In this document: in pieces, positions 7,303 to 15,433 of the stretch | Position numbering within the stretch: position 1 is the stretch's first letter | Layout: each line of letters opens with the position of its first letter | Source: Streptomyces dangxiongensis | Lineage (GTDB): Bacteria > Actinomycetota > Actinomycetes > Streptomycetales > Streptomycetaceae | Direction: 5' to 3' | DNA: 64,000 nt | Assembly: GCF_003675325.1 (NCBI RefSeq) | Contig: NZ_CP033073.1 | Span: forward strand, 3,658,001 to 3,722,000 | Translations under genes and position numbers: made by a program | Notes under the pieces: generated by a model | Databases searched by the model: none | Told to the model about the DNA's origin: nothing | What the model saw: the letters and a program-made list of their open reading frames with translations, nothing else

Positions 7303-8645
7303 GTCCGGATCCGGCCGAGGCACGGGGGGCCGCCGAGGCGGTGGACACCGGCCGCCCTCTCTCCCCCGCGCGCGTGCTCCACGTCGATCCGTTGCTGGAC
7401 GACCCGAAGACCCGGATCGTGGTGTGCTGCGGCTCGGGCGGTGTGGGCAAGACGACGACCGCGGCGGCCCTCGGACTGCGGGCCGCCGAGCGGGGCCGCA
7501 AGGTGGTCGTCCTGACCATCGACCCGGCCAGACGGCTGGCCCAGTCGATGGGCATCGACTCGCTCGACAACGTGCCGCGCCGGGTGAAGGGCACGGAGGG
7601 CGACGGCGAGCTGCACGCCATGATGCTCGACATGAAGCGCACCTTCGACGAGGTCGTGGAGGCGCACGCCGACTCCGAGCGGGCCGCCGCGATTCTCGCG
7701 AATCCCTTCTACCAGTCGCTCTCGGCGGGCTTCGCGGGCACGCAGGAGTACATGGCGATGGAGAAGCTGGGCCAGCTACGGGCGAAGGACGAGTGGGACC
7801 TGATCGTCGTGGACACCCCGCCGTCCCGTTCGGCGCTGGACTTCCTGGACGCGCCCAAGCGGCTGGGTTCCTTCCTGGACGGCCGTCTCATCCGCCTGCT
7901 GACCGCGCCCGCCAAGCTGGGCGGGCGCGCGGGCATGAAGTTCCTGAACGTCGGCATGTCGATGATGACCGGCACACTGGGCAAGCTGCTGGGCGGCCAG
8001 CTACTGAAGGACGTCCAGACCTTCGTGGCCGCGATGGACACCACCTTCGGCGGGTTCCGTACGCGCGCGGACGCCACCTACAAGCTGCTCCAGGCACCTG
8101 GCACGGCGTTCCTGGTGGTGGCGGCCCCGGAGCGGGACGCGCTGCGCGAGGCCGCGTACTTCGTGGAGCGGCTGGCCGCGGAGCACATGCCCCTGGTCGG
8201 CCTGGTGCTCAACCGGGTCCACGGCAGCGGGGCCGGCGGCCTGTCGGCCGAGCGGGCGCTGGCCGCCGCGGAAAATCTTGAGGACGCCCGCATTGTGGAT
8301 CAGGGGGACGGGAAAGCTGGACTTCGTAACTCTCCCGACCCGTACGGCAGTTCACCATCTCCCGCATCCGAGACCGCAGCCGCCGTCCCGGCCGCTGCCG
8401 CCGAGGAAGGCTCCCCCGCCGACGCGGAATGCTCCGTAGACCAACTCACCGCGGCCCTGCTGAGGCTGCACGCCGAGCGCATCCAGCTACTCTCGCGCGA
8501 GCAGCGCACGAGGGACCGTTTCGCCGCCCGCCACCCCGAGGTGGCGGTGGTGGAAGTGCCCGCACTGCCCGGCGACGTCCACGACCTCACGGGCCTGAGG
8601 GCCATCGGCGACCGGCTGGCGAACGGGCGGCCGGGACACCCGTAG
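7299..8645 (+). CDS. ArsA/Get3-like P-loop ATPase, second of pair
   Basis: 448 residues from ATG 7299. The deviant Walker A GSGGVGKTT is at residues 45-53, a switch-I-like block TIDPARRLAQSMG follows, and DLIVVDTPPSRSALDFLDAP is the Walker B/switch II region. The C-terminal part after about residue 330 is less conserved and ends with a helical, charged segment (LHAERIQLLSREQRTRDRFA). Coupled to the preceding ATPase. Family knowledge suggests ATP-driven handling of a client protein or regulator; no direct evidence for metal transport is visible. Confidence 0.9.
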   Translation: MSPDPAEARGAAEAVDTGRPLSPARVLHVDPLLDDPKTRIVVCCGSGGVGKTTTAAALGLRAAERGRKVVVLTIDPARRLAQSMGIDSLDNVPRRVKGTEGDGELHAMMLDMKRTFDEVVEAHADSERAAAILANPFYQSLSAGFAGTQEYMAMEKLGQLRAKDEWDLIVVDTPPSRSALDFLDAPKRLGSFLDGRLIRLLTAPAKLGGRAGMKFLNVGMSMMTGTLGKLLGGQLLKDVQTFVAAMDTTFGGFRTRADATYKLLQAPGTAFLVVAAPERDALREAAYFVERLAAEHMPLVGLVLNRVHGSGAGGLSAERALAAAENLEDARIVDQGDGKAGLRNSPDPYGSSPSPASETAAAVPAAAAEEGSPADAECSVDQLTAALLRLHAERIQLLSREQRTRDRFAARHPEVAVVEVPALPGDVHDLTGLRAIGDRLANGRPGHP

Positions 8646-8944
8646 GCACGCACGCCGCGCCCACGGCACGCATGGCATGGCATGGCAGGCGCATGTGAGC
8701 GGCGGTCACCGGCACCCCGCCGGCCCGGCGCACGAGCAGCGGTTTTCACCGGCGAGGGGCACCGGCACAAATGCGAGGGCACCGGCGCAAGTGCGACGGT
8801 CGCAGGCGCCGTACGCGGCGGACGTCAGTCCCTGCGCGACGGGCGTCGACGCACAGGTGTGCGGCGCACGCGGGCGCACGGATGGTTCGCCGGGAGGGGC
8901 CTGCCAGAACGGTGCGCTCCGAATGGTGTGCCCGGGGGATGCCG
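8646..8944. other. Intergenic region, convergent ATPase/wblA
   Basis: No gene seen. It contains short direct repeats: GGCAT repeated around 8671-8690 and CACCGGC(A/G)CAA(A/G)TGCGA twice near 8759-8800. No strong terminator hairpin was recognised. Confidence 0.5.
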
Positions 8945-9283
8945 TCAGCTCACCGCCGCATAGTTCTCGTAGATCTCGTCGCTGTCGAGGGACACGATCC
9001 CGACGCCTCGCTCGTACTCCGAGCGGGCGGTCTCCAGCAGCCTGCGCCAGGATGTCACAGTGGGCCGCCGGCGCAGCAGTGCGCGGCGCTCCCGCTCCGT
9101 CATGCCTCCCCACACGCCGAACTCCACACGGTTGTCCAGCGCGTCCGCCAAGCACTCCGTGCGCACCGGGCACCCGGTGCACACCGCCTTGGCCCTGTTC
9201 TGCGCTGCTCCCTGAACGAACAGTTCATCCGGATCAGTAGTGCGGCAGGCAGCCTGCGCACTCCAGTCGGTTACCCAGCCCAT
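8945..9283 (-). CDS. wblA: WhiB-like regulator WblA
   Basis: 112 residues from ATG 9283 (MGWVTDWSAQAACRTTDPDE). The Wbl iron-sulfur ligands are C13, C35, C38 and C44, followed by the beta-turn GVWGG (56-60) and a basic C-terminal block (TERERRALLRRRPTV) that contacts DNA or SigA. The sequence corresponds to WblA (SCO3579), an Fe-S-dependent global regulator that promotes sporulation and represses antibiotic production in Streptomyces. Position between the ATPase pair and a class A PBP is the conserved location. An in-frame GTG at 9340 would add 19 residues (VNMPLPPWG...); I prefer 9283 because it gives the known length. Confidence 0.95.
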   Translation of the reverse strand: MGWVTDWSAQAACRTTDPDELFVQGAAQNRAKAVCTGCPVRTECLADALDNRVEFGVWGGMTERERRALLRRRPTVTSWRRLLETARSEYERGVGIVSLDSDEIYENYAAVS

Positions 9284-9761
9284 ACCGGCGCCGTCCTCTC
9301 CCGAATCGAGGCTCCCCCACGGCGGCAGCGGCATATTCACCGCCGCCAGTTGAGGACGTTACGGAAGGTCGACACAGCGCAACACCCCCTTCGGGCCCAA
9401 TCTTGGATGGCCCGAACGGACTATGGGTAAGCGGCAGATCACCCGCGGGAGTGAGCTGGCGACAAGCGCGACCATCCCGGCAAACCGGGACGGCTGCGGT
9501 GCGCCACATCGGGCACCAGGTGACACAGGAGGCGGATTCGGGCGCGCAAGGCCCGGAAAACGGGCACGCGCCCCGGTTGTTCCGGGCTACGACCGGAACG
9601 ATTCGGGGTCGCCGGACGTAGTACGTACGTGACCGCATCGCTGTGACAGTCGAGAGCAGCTTAGGCCAACGCCTGCATGCGTGTCCGGCGAACGGGAACG
9701 CGTACATCCCGCTTCGCCGTGCCGACACGGTCGCTCCTTAGGAACGCTCAACAGTACGGAT
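9284..9761. promoter_or_regulatory. Long wblA upstream region with several dyads
   Basis: About 480 bp without a convincing gene, between divergent wblA and the PBP gene. Perfect inverted repeats: TTCGGGCC/GGCCCGAA (9390-9397, 9409-9416, 11-base spacer), GCCCG/CGGGC (9551-9565 region) and GTTCCGG/CCGGAAC (9579-9585, 9593-9599). Streptomyces wblA is under complex developmental control, so these are plausible operator or 5'-UTR structures; the proteins that bind are unknown from sequence alone. Confidence 0.55.
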
Positions 9762-9767
9762 TAGGCT
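9762..9767 (+). promoter_or_regulatory. Candidate -10 element (TAGGCT) of the PBP gene
   Basis: TAGGCT ends 6 bases before ATG 9774 and no Shine-Dalgarno sequence is present, so a leaderless transcript is likely, as proposed for 6325. Confidence 0.4.
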
Positions 9768-9773
9768 GCCCCC

Positions 9774-12131
9774 ATGCCAAAGAAGCGCTCGGGTGGCGGT
9801 CTGTCGCCAACGCAGCAGGCCGCCAAGTTCCTCGGTGTCAGTGTGCTCGCCGGAGCCGTGCTGGCGGGCATCGCGCTGCCCGCGGCCGGCGCGCTGGGCC
9901 TCGCGGCCAAGGGATCGGTGCAGAGCTTCGACGAGATCCCGGCCAACCTCAAGAGTCCCCAGCTAAGTCAGCGCACGACCATCCTGGACAACCGGGGCAA
10001 ACAGATCGCGACCGTCTACTCCCGCGACCGTACGGTGGTCGACCTCAAGGACATCTCGCCGTACATGCAGAAGGCGATCGTCGCGATCGAGGACTCGCGC
10101 TTCTACCAGCACGGCGCGGTCGACCTCAAGGGTGTGCTGCGCGCCATGAACAAGAACGCGCAGAGCGGCGGGGTCGCCCAGGGTGCCTCCACGCTCACCC
10201 AGCAGCTGGTGAAGAACTACTTCATCGAGGAGGCCGGTGACGACCCGACGAAGGTCGCCGAGGCCACCCAGCAGACCCTGGGCCGCAAGATCCGCGAGCT
10301 GAAGTACGCCATCCAGATCGAGGACAAGCTCGGCAAGAAGAAGATCCTCGAGAACTACCTGAACATCACCTTCTTCGGCGAGCAGGCCTACGGCGTCGAG
10401 GCCGCCGCCCAGCGCTACTTCTCCAAGCACGCCAAGAACCTGAACCTCCAGGAGTCGGCCCTCCTGGCCGGCATCGTGCAGTCACCGAGCCGCTACGACC
10501 CGGTGAACGACGAGGCCGAGGCCGCCAAGCGCCGCAACACCGTGCTCCAGCGGATGGCGGAGGTCGGCGACATCTCCCAGAAGGAGGCCGACGAGGCCAA
10601 GGAGAAGCCGGTCGAGCTGGACCCCAGTCACCCCAAGAACGGCTGCATCACCGCCGTGAAGGGCGCCGGTTTCTTCTGTGACTACGTCCGTCAGATCCTC
10701 CTCACCGACAAGTCCTTCGGCAGGACGAGGGAAGCGCGGTCGAAGCTCTGGAACCGGGGCGGCCTGACGATCCGTACGACGCTCGACCCGCAGGCCCAGC
10801 GCTCCGTGCAGGCGTCCCTCAAGGACCACGTCTACGAGAGCGACTCCGTGGCCACCGCCGCGACCGTCGTGGAGCCCGGCACCGGCAAGATCCTCGCGAT
10901 GGGCCAGTCCCGTCCGTACGGCGTCAACACCAAGAACCACGAGACGACGATCAACCTCTCCGTGAACCAGGGCATGGGCGGCGGCGCCGGCTACCAGCCC
11001 GGTTCCACGTTCAAGCCGATCGTCGCCGCGGCGGCCATCGAGGGCGGGAAGCCCCCGACGCAGGAGTACTCGTCGCCGTACGAGATGGCGTACCCCAGCC
11101 CGGTGTCCGCGTGCGACGGCAAAACTTGGCACGACGACCCGAGCCGGCCCACGAAGCTGACCAACGAGAACGAGTCGGAGCACGGCCCGTACGGCATGAA
11201 GGAGGCGACCGCCAAGTCGGTCAACACCTACTACGTGCAGTTGATCAGCGACATCGGCATCTGCCCGGTGATCAATATGGCCCACAGGATGGGCGTGCAG
11301 CGCGCGGACGGCCGCAAGGTCCAGCAGGCGCCCTCCATCGCGCTCGGCACCCAGGAGATGTCCCCGCTGACGATGGCGAACGCGTACGCCACCTTCGCCG
11401 CGCGCGGGATGTACTGCACGCCGGTCGCCATCGACTCGATCACCCAGAAGGTGGGCAGCGAGCAGAAGTCCCTGGAGGTGCCGAGGTCGACCTGCTCGCG
11501 GGCGATGTCGGAGAACACCGCCGACACGGTGAGCACGCTCCTCAAGGGCGTGGTCGAGGACGGCACGGGCCAGGAGGCCGGTCTCGGCAGCCGCCCGAGC
11601 GCGGGCAAGACGGGTACGACGGACGAGCGCTACGCGGCCTGGTTCGTCGGCTACACCCCGAACATGGCCGGCGCGGTCTGGGTCGGCGACCCGCAGCACA
11701 AGCGCCGGATGGTCGACATCACCATCGGCGGTGTCCCGCACGCCAAGGTCTACGGCGGTGAGGTGCCCGGCCCGATCTGGCGCGACATGATGTCCGGCGC
11801 CCTGGACGGCAAGCCCGCACCGGACTTCCATCTGATCGACATCCCCGACGACACCCACAACGGGGGTGATCAGGGAAAAGGGGACGGGAGGACGGACGAC
11901 GGCAACAACGGGGACAACGGGACCGCGACGGGGCAGGTGACCGGCGGGCTGATCGGCGGTCTGACGGACGGGGGCACGACCGCCGGGGGCACGACGGGTG
12001 ACCAGAGCACCGGCGGCATCGGCGGCACCCTGCCGACACCGACGTTCTCCCTCCCCGGCAACTTCTTCGAGGGCCAGACGAACGGCGGCAACAACGGCCA
12101 CGGCAACGGAAACGGCGGCCGCCGGGGCTAG
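9774..12131 (+). CDS. Class A penicillin-binding protein (GT51 + transpeptidase)
   Basis: 785 residues. A membrane anchor lies at about 20-45. The glycosyltransferase-51 motifs EDSRFYQHGAVD (106-117) and GASTLTQQLVKN (137-148) supply the catalytic Glu residues. The transpeptidase has S411TFK, SVN (482-484) and KTGT (612-615). A Gly/Asn/Thr-rich tail of about 110 residues (after 675) is low complexity. The enzyme polymerises lipid II and cross-links peptidoglycan outside the membrane. Located divergently from wblA as in other streptomycetes. A strong terminator follows the stop codon. All active-site motifs are intact. Confidence 0.95.
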   Translation: MPKKRSGGGLSPTQQAAKFLGVSVLAGAVLAGIALPAAGALGLAAKGSVQSFDEIPANLKSPQLSQRTTILDNRGKQIATVYSRDRTVVDLKDISPYMQKAIVAIEDSRFYQHGAVDLKGVLRAMNKNAQSGGVAQGASTLTQQLVKNYFIEEAGDDPTKVAEATQQTLGRKIRELKYAIQIEDKLGKKKILENYLNITFFGEQAYGVEAAAQRYFSKHAKNLNLQESALLAGIVQSPSRYDPVNDEAEAAKRRNTVLQRMAEVGDISQKEADEAKEKPVELDPSHPKNGCITAVKGAGFFCDYVRQILLTDKSFGRTREARSKLWNRGGLTIRTTLDPQAQRSVQASLKDHVYESDSVATAATVVEPGTGKILAMGQSRPYGVNTKNHETTINLSVNQGMGGGAGYQPGSTFKPIVAAAAIEGGKPPTQEYSSPYEMAYPSPVSACDGKTWHDDPSRPTKLTNENESEHGPYGMKEATAKSVNTYYVQLISDIGICPVINMAHRMGVQRADGRKVQQAPSIALGTQEMSPLTMANAYATFAARGMYCTPVAIDSITQKVGSEQKSLEVPRSTCSRAMSENTADTVSTLLKGVVEDGTGQEAGLGSRPSAGKTGTTDERYAAWFVGYTPNMAGAVWVGDPQHKRRMVDITIGGVPHAKVYGGEVPGPIWRDMMSGALDGKPAPDFHLIDIPDDTHNGGDQGKGDGRTDDGNNGDNGTATGQVTGGLIGGLTDGGTTAGGTTGDQSTGGIGGTLPTPTFSLPGNFFEGQTNGGNNGHGNGNGGRRG

Positions 12132-12179
12132 CCGCGGCGCGCGACACGACCGCGACACGAGCGCCCGAAACGAGCGCTT

Positions 12180-12229
12180 CACGACCGCGAGGCCGCACCG
12201 GTGTCCCCGGGTGCGGCCTCGCGGTCGTG
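12180..12229. terminator. 20-bp perfect hairpin after the PBP gene
   Basis: Arms 12180-12199 (CACGACCGCGAGGCCGCACC) and 12210-12229 pair perfectly around a 10-base loop, 48 bp after the PBP stop. It is one of the strongest hairpins in the window; no T-tract follows, as usual in streptomycetes. Confidence 0.85.
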
Positions 12230-12282
12230 AAGTCGAAGGGTCGGGGGTCGGGCAGCGCGGCAGCGGCTCGGCCCTGGGACAG

Positions 12283-12373
12283 CCATCTCTCGCGGCTCAA
12301 CCATCCCTTGCGACTCGACCCTGGGGCAGCGATTTCCCGCGACTCCGCCCTCGACAACGATTTCCCGCGACTC
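12283..12373. repeat. Degenerate direct repeats in the PBP-yqeY spacer
   Basis: CGATTTCCCGCGACTC occurs at 12330-12345 and 12358-12373 (28 bp apart), with looser copies near 12283 and 12301 (CCATCTCTCGCGGCTC, CCATCCCTTGCGACTC). No gene is seen in this spacer (12132-12407). Confidence 0.6.
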
Positions 12374-12407
12374 AGCCCAGGGGCAGCCGCGCCCCATAGC
12401 TCATGGC

Positions 12408-12875
12408 TCAGCCCTGGAGCCGGCGCTTCACCGCGGCGGCGACCCGGCCGCCCTCGGCCAGACCGGCCACCTTCGGGTTCACGATCTTCATGACGGCGCC
12501 CATGGCCCGCGGCCCCTCGGCGCCGGCCGCCTTCGCCTCCTCCACGGCGTGGGCGACGATGGTGTCCAGCTCGTCGTCGGACAGCTGCTTGGGCAGATAC
12601 CCGGCGAGCACCTCGCCCTCCGCCTTCTCCCGCTCGGCCTGCTCGGCACGGCCGCCCTGCGCGAAGGCCTCCGCGGCCTCACGGCGCTTCTTCGCCTCAC
12701 GGGCGATCACCTTGAGCACCTCGTCGTCCGAAAGCTCGCGCTTCTCCTCGCCCGCGACCTCCTCCTTGGTGATCGCGGTGAGCGTCAGCCGGAGCGTCGA
12801 GGAGCGCAGCTCGTCGCGCCCCTTGATCGCGGCGTTGAGGTCGTCGTGCAGCTTCGACTTGAGCGTGGTGGTCAT
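12408..12875 (-). CDS. GatB/YqeY domain protein
   Basis: 155 residues, the full length of the stand-alone YqeY family. It is helical and charged, starting MTTTLKSKLHDDLNAAIKGRD, with the family motif LAGYLPKQLSDDELDTIV and the C-terminal MGAVMKIVNPKVAGLAEGGRVAAAVKRRL. YqeY resembles the tRNA-binding tail of the GatB amidotransferase subunit; its cellular role is not established. Single gene, convergent with the PBP gene and divergent from the metallophosphoesterase, the same order as SCO3580-3582. Confidence 0.92.
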   Translation of the reverse strand: MTTTLKSKLHDDLNAAIKGRDELRSSTLRLTLTAITKEEVAGEEKRELSDDEVLKVIAREAKKRREAAEAFAQGGRAEQAEREKAEGEVLAGYLPKQLSDDELDTIVAHAVEEAKAAGAEGPRAMGAVMKIVNPKVAGLAEGGRVAAAVKRRLQG

Positions 12876-12969
12876 GGGCCCGATTGTCGCAGGTGCCCGG
12901 CCCGGTACGCCCGCTCATTTATCCGGTGGCCGGTCTCGCCCCGGCCAACCGGTCTGACACGATGGGGAC

Positions 12970-13896
12970 ATGCGCGCGCGATACGGAATCCCCCTGGGCA
13001 TCGTGGCGGCCGGCTCCGCCGGTCTGCTGTATGCGGCGGGCTTCGAGGCCCGGTCCTTCCGCCTGCGACGGGTCACCGTCCCGGTCCTGCCCCCGGGCAT
13101 GCGCCCCCTGCGCGTCCTCCAGGTCTCCGACATCCACATGGTCGGCGGCCAGCGCAAGAAGCAGCGCTGGCTGCGGTCACTGGCCGGCCTGCGCCCCGAC
13201 TTCGTGATCAACACGGGCGACAACCTGTCGGATCCCGAGGGCGTCCCCGAGGTCCTGGACGCGCTGGGCCCCCTGATGGAGTTCCCGGGCGCGTACGTCT
13301 TCGGGTCCAACGACTACTACGGCCCCAAGCTGCGCAACCCCGCCCGCTACCTGCTGGAGAAGACCAACGGACGCCACGGGCTGAACGGCAACGCGCCTGC
13401 GGTGGGCGTCATCCACAACCCCTGGGAGGACCTGCGGGACGGTTTCGACGAGGCGGGCTGGCTCAACCTGACGAACACGCGGGGCGTCCTGAAGATCGAG
13501 GGCGTCTCCATCGAGCTGACCGGCCTGGACGACCCCCACATCAAGCGCGACCGGTACGCCCGGGTGGCGGGCGGCCCGTCGGGGACGTACGACTTCGCCC
13601 TCGGCGTGGTCCACGCCCCGTACCTGCGGGTCCTGGACGCGTTCACGGCGGACGCCTACCCCCTGGTCCTGGCCGGCCACACCCACGGCGGCCAGCTCTG
13701 CATCCCCTTCTACGGCGCCCTGGTCACCAACTGCGACCTGGACACGGACCGCGTGAAGGGCCTCTCCACCCACACGGCCGAGGGCCGCACGTCCTACCTC
13801 CACGTCTCAGCAGGCTGCGGCACCAACCGCTACACCCCGGTCCGCTTCGCCTGCCCCCCGGAGGCGACACTGCTGACGCTGGTGGGCAGGGAGTAG
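12970..13896 (+). CDS. Metallophosphoesterase (YkuE/calcineurin-like)
   Basis: 308 residues. An N-terminal hydrophobic stretch (about 6-25) may anchor it to the membrane. Metal-binding motifs appear in order: D54-IH56, GDN (83-85), GSNDYYG (112-118, the GNHE-equivalent with Asn-Asp) and GHTHGG with a terminal TNRYTPVRF block. This is the membrane-associated phosphoesterase type that includes YkuE and LpxH relatives; the substrate is unknown. ATG 12970 is preceded by GGGGAC at 12962-12967. Confidence 0.9.
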   Translation: MRARYGIPLGIVAAGSAGLLYAAGFEARSFRLRRVTVPVLPPGMRPLRVLQVSDIHMVGGQRKKQRWLRSLAGLRPDFVINTGDNLSDPEGVPEVLDALGPLMEFPGAYVFGSNDYYGPKLRNPARYLLEKTNGRHGLNGNAPAVGVIHNPWEDLRDGFDEAGWLNLTNTRGVLKIEGVSIELTGLDDPHIKRDRYARVAGGPSGTYDFALGVVHAPYLRVLDAFTADAYPLVLAGHTHGGQLCIPFYGALVTNCDLDTDRVKGLSTHTAEGRTSYLHVSAGCGTNRYTPVRFACPPEATLLTLVGRE

Positions 13897-14141
13897 GACG
13901 CACCGGGCGGAGAGGCGGCCGTAGCCCACCGGGCGAGCCCCTTGCGGCACCGGGCGGAGGCATCGACGCCATGGGCCCGCCTGGAGGTACGCACCTCGCG
14001 CGTCCCTCCAGGCGGTCGCACGGCAGGACGCGCCTCGCGCGTCCGGCGGGAATCGGCAACGCCGGGGAAGGCGACAGCGGCCGTAACCCACCCGGCCCAG
14101 TCCGCCTCGCCGTTCCCCTCCCCCGCTCCTAGCGTGAGGGC
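13897..14141. other. Spacer with hairpin at 13978-14014
   Basis: No gene seen. CGCCTGGAGG / CCTCCAGGCG (13978-13987 and 14005-14014) form a 10-bp stem with a 17-base loop, a possible terminator for the metallophosphoesterase. Near-identical short blocks (GCGGCCGTA(G/A)CCCACC, CCTCGCGCGTCC) are each present twice. Confidence 0.5.
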
Positions 14142-14901
14142 ATGACCGCCCCGATACCCAGGGACATCCCGGACCTGCCCGCGATCCCGGGCCCGCCCCT
14201 GCTACTGCCCGCCCCGGTCCCGGCCACGGCGGTGGTGGCCCCGGTCCGCCGCCCCCAGGTCGCGGTGTTCCGCCTCGTCATCGCCGTGGCGGCGGCCGGC
14301 GGTGTCGCGCTGGAAGCCCTGCTGAGCACCCCGGCCCACAGCCTGAGCTACTTCAGCGTCCAGGCCAACGTCCTGCTGGCCGTGGTGATGCTCCTGTCGG
14401 CGCGCAGAGCCTGGCGGGGCCGCCGCCCCGCTGCCCTCCGCGGTAACAGGCGCCGCGCTCCTCTACATCCTGACCGCGGCGCTGGTCCACCACCTGCTCC
14501 TGGCCCACACGACGCCCCCGTTCTCCATGACCGGCGCGACGACGGCCCCGGAACGCTGGCACGCCCAGTGGGCGGTACTACAGGTCCTCCACACGGTGAT
14601 CCCGGCGGCAGTCCTGCTGGACTGGCTCCTGCTCACCCCCGCGGCCCGCCTGCACCTGCGCCAGACCGCGTCCTGGCTCCTCTACCCCCTGGCCTACCTG
14701 GTCTTCTCCTTCATCCGAGCGGCGTCCCTCCCACCCTCCCACCCGGCCCGCTACCTCTACCCCTTCCTGGACGCAGCCGCCCACGGCTACCGCAGCACCC
14801 TGGCCAACGCCCTCCTCCTGGGCCTCGCGATCTACACCCTGGCCGCCCTCCTCGTGGCCCTGGACCACACCCGCCCCACCCCGGTCCGCCACCGCTGCTG
14901 A
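14142..14901 (+). CDS. Pr6Pr-family membrane protein, +1 frameshift
   Basis: The N-terminal half reads from ATG 14142 through hydrophobic FRLVIAVAAAGGVALEALLS and SYFSVQANVLLAVVMLL to about 14428. The frame one base on then continues LPSAVTGAALLYILTAALVH, HTVIPAAVLLDWLL and YPLAYLVFSFIRA to a TGA at 14901. Together these give the six-segment layout of the FAR-17a/AIG1-like Pr6Pr membrane family, including the typical HTVxPxxxxxDW block. A single surplus C in the CCCC near 14427-14430 accounts for the break (760 nt minus 1 is divisible by 3; 252 residues). Function of the family in bacteria is unknown. Confidence 0.75.
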
Positions 14902-14966
14902 ACCGGATTTCGCCTACAGCCACCGGTGGGCTAAAGTAAACGTCGTCGCCGCGAGAGCAGCGACAT

Positions 14967-15040
14967 CGGGGTGTAGCGCAGCTTGGCAGCGCGCTTCGTT
15001 CGGGACGAAGAGGTCGTGGGTTCAAATCCCGCCACCCCGA
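14967..15040 (+). tRNA. tRNA-Pro (CGG)
   Basis: 74 bases fold as a cloverleaf. Acceptor CGGGGTG/CACCCCG, D arm GCGC/GCGC, anticodon stem CTTCG/CGAAG around loop TTCGGGA (anticodon CGG), T arm GTGGG/CCCGC with TTCAAAT. CCA is not encoded. Everything upstream is core order; everything for the next roughly 16 kb looks accessory. Confidence 0.95.
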
Positions 15041-15047
15041 CGCTGGT

Positions 15048-15083
15048 CAGAGGCCCATTCACGTGATCGTGAATGGGCCTCTG
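15048..15083. terminator. Terminator after tRNA-Pro
   Basis: Perfect 16-bp stem CAGAGGCCCATTCACG / CGTGAATGGGCCTCTG (15048-15063, 15068-15083) with loop TGAT, 8 bases after the tRNA. Confidence 0.85.
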
Positions 15084-15433
15084 TCATGCGTACAGCAGTG
15101 GAGTACAGCGACCCGGCGAAGGACCTGCATCGCGATCCGGTGGTAGGAGAACGACGCTTCCTGGAGAAGGTGCGGGTCCACGGACTCAGCGAGGAGCCGC
15201 GGAAGGCCCGGCGGCGGCCGGACATGTCTGCGGCCAGTGCGTACTGCCTGGTCGGGCAACGACCGTCCGTCTCAGTTTCCGTCTCGTTCAGCCGGACCGT
15301 CGGCGTTCAGTCGGGACCCGACGGGCTGCCCGGCTGAACGGGCGAACGGGCGAACGGGCGAACGGGCGTGAACGCTAGGTTACGGACACCTCGGCACGCA
15401 CGCCGGGTTCAGCTTCGGGTTCACGCCGACCTA
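15084..15433. other. Spacer between tRNA-Pro and IS element
   Basis: No recognisable gene; a short open frame (15086-15337) has no family resemblance. GAACGGGC is repeated four times head to tail at 15336-15367. The right end reaches the CTAG target site of the IS. Confidence 0.5.

Noticed and set aside
6325..8645. Arsenite-export ATPases
   Set aside because: The P-loop class fits, but no arsenite-binding Cys arrangement or ars operon is present.
15084..15433. Integrase or excisionase remnant next to tRNA-Pro
   Set aside because: No tyrosine recombinase motifs found in any frame, and no second copy of the tRNA 3' end was noticed.
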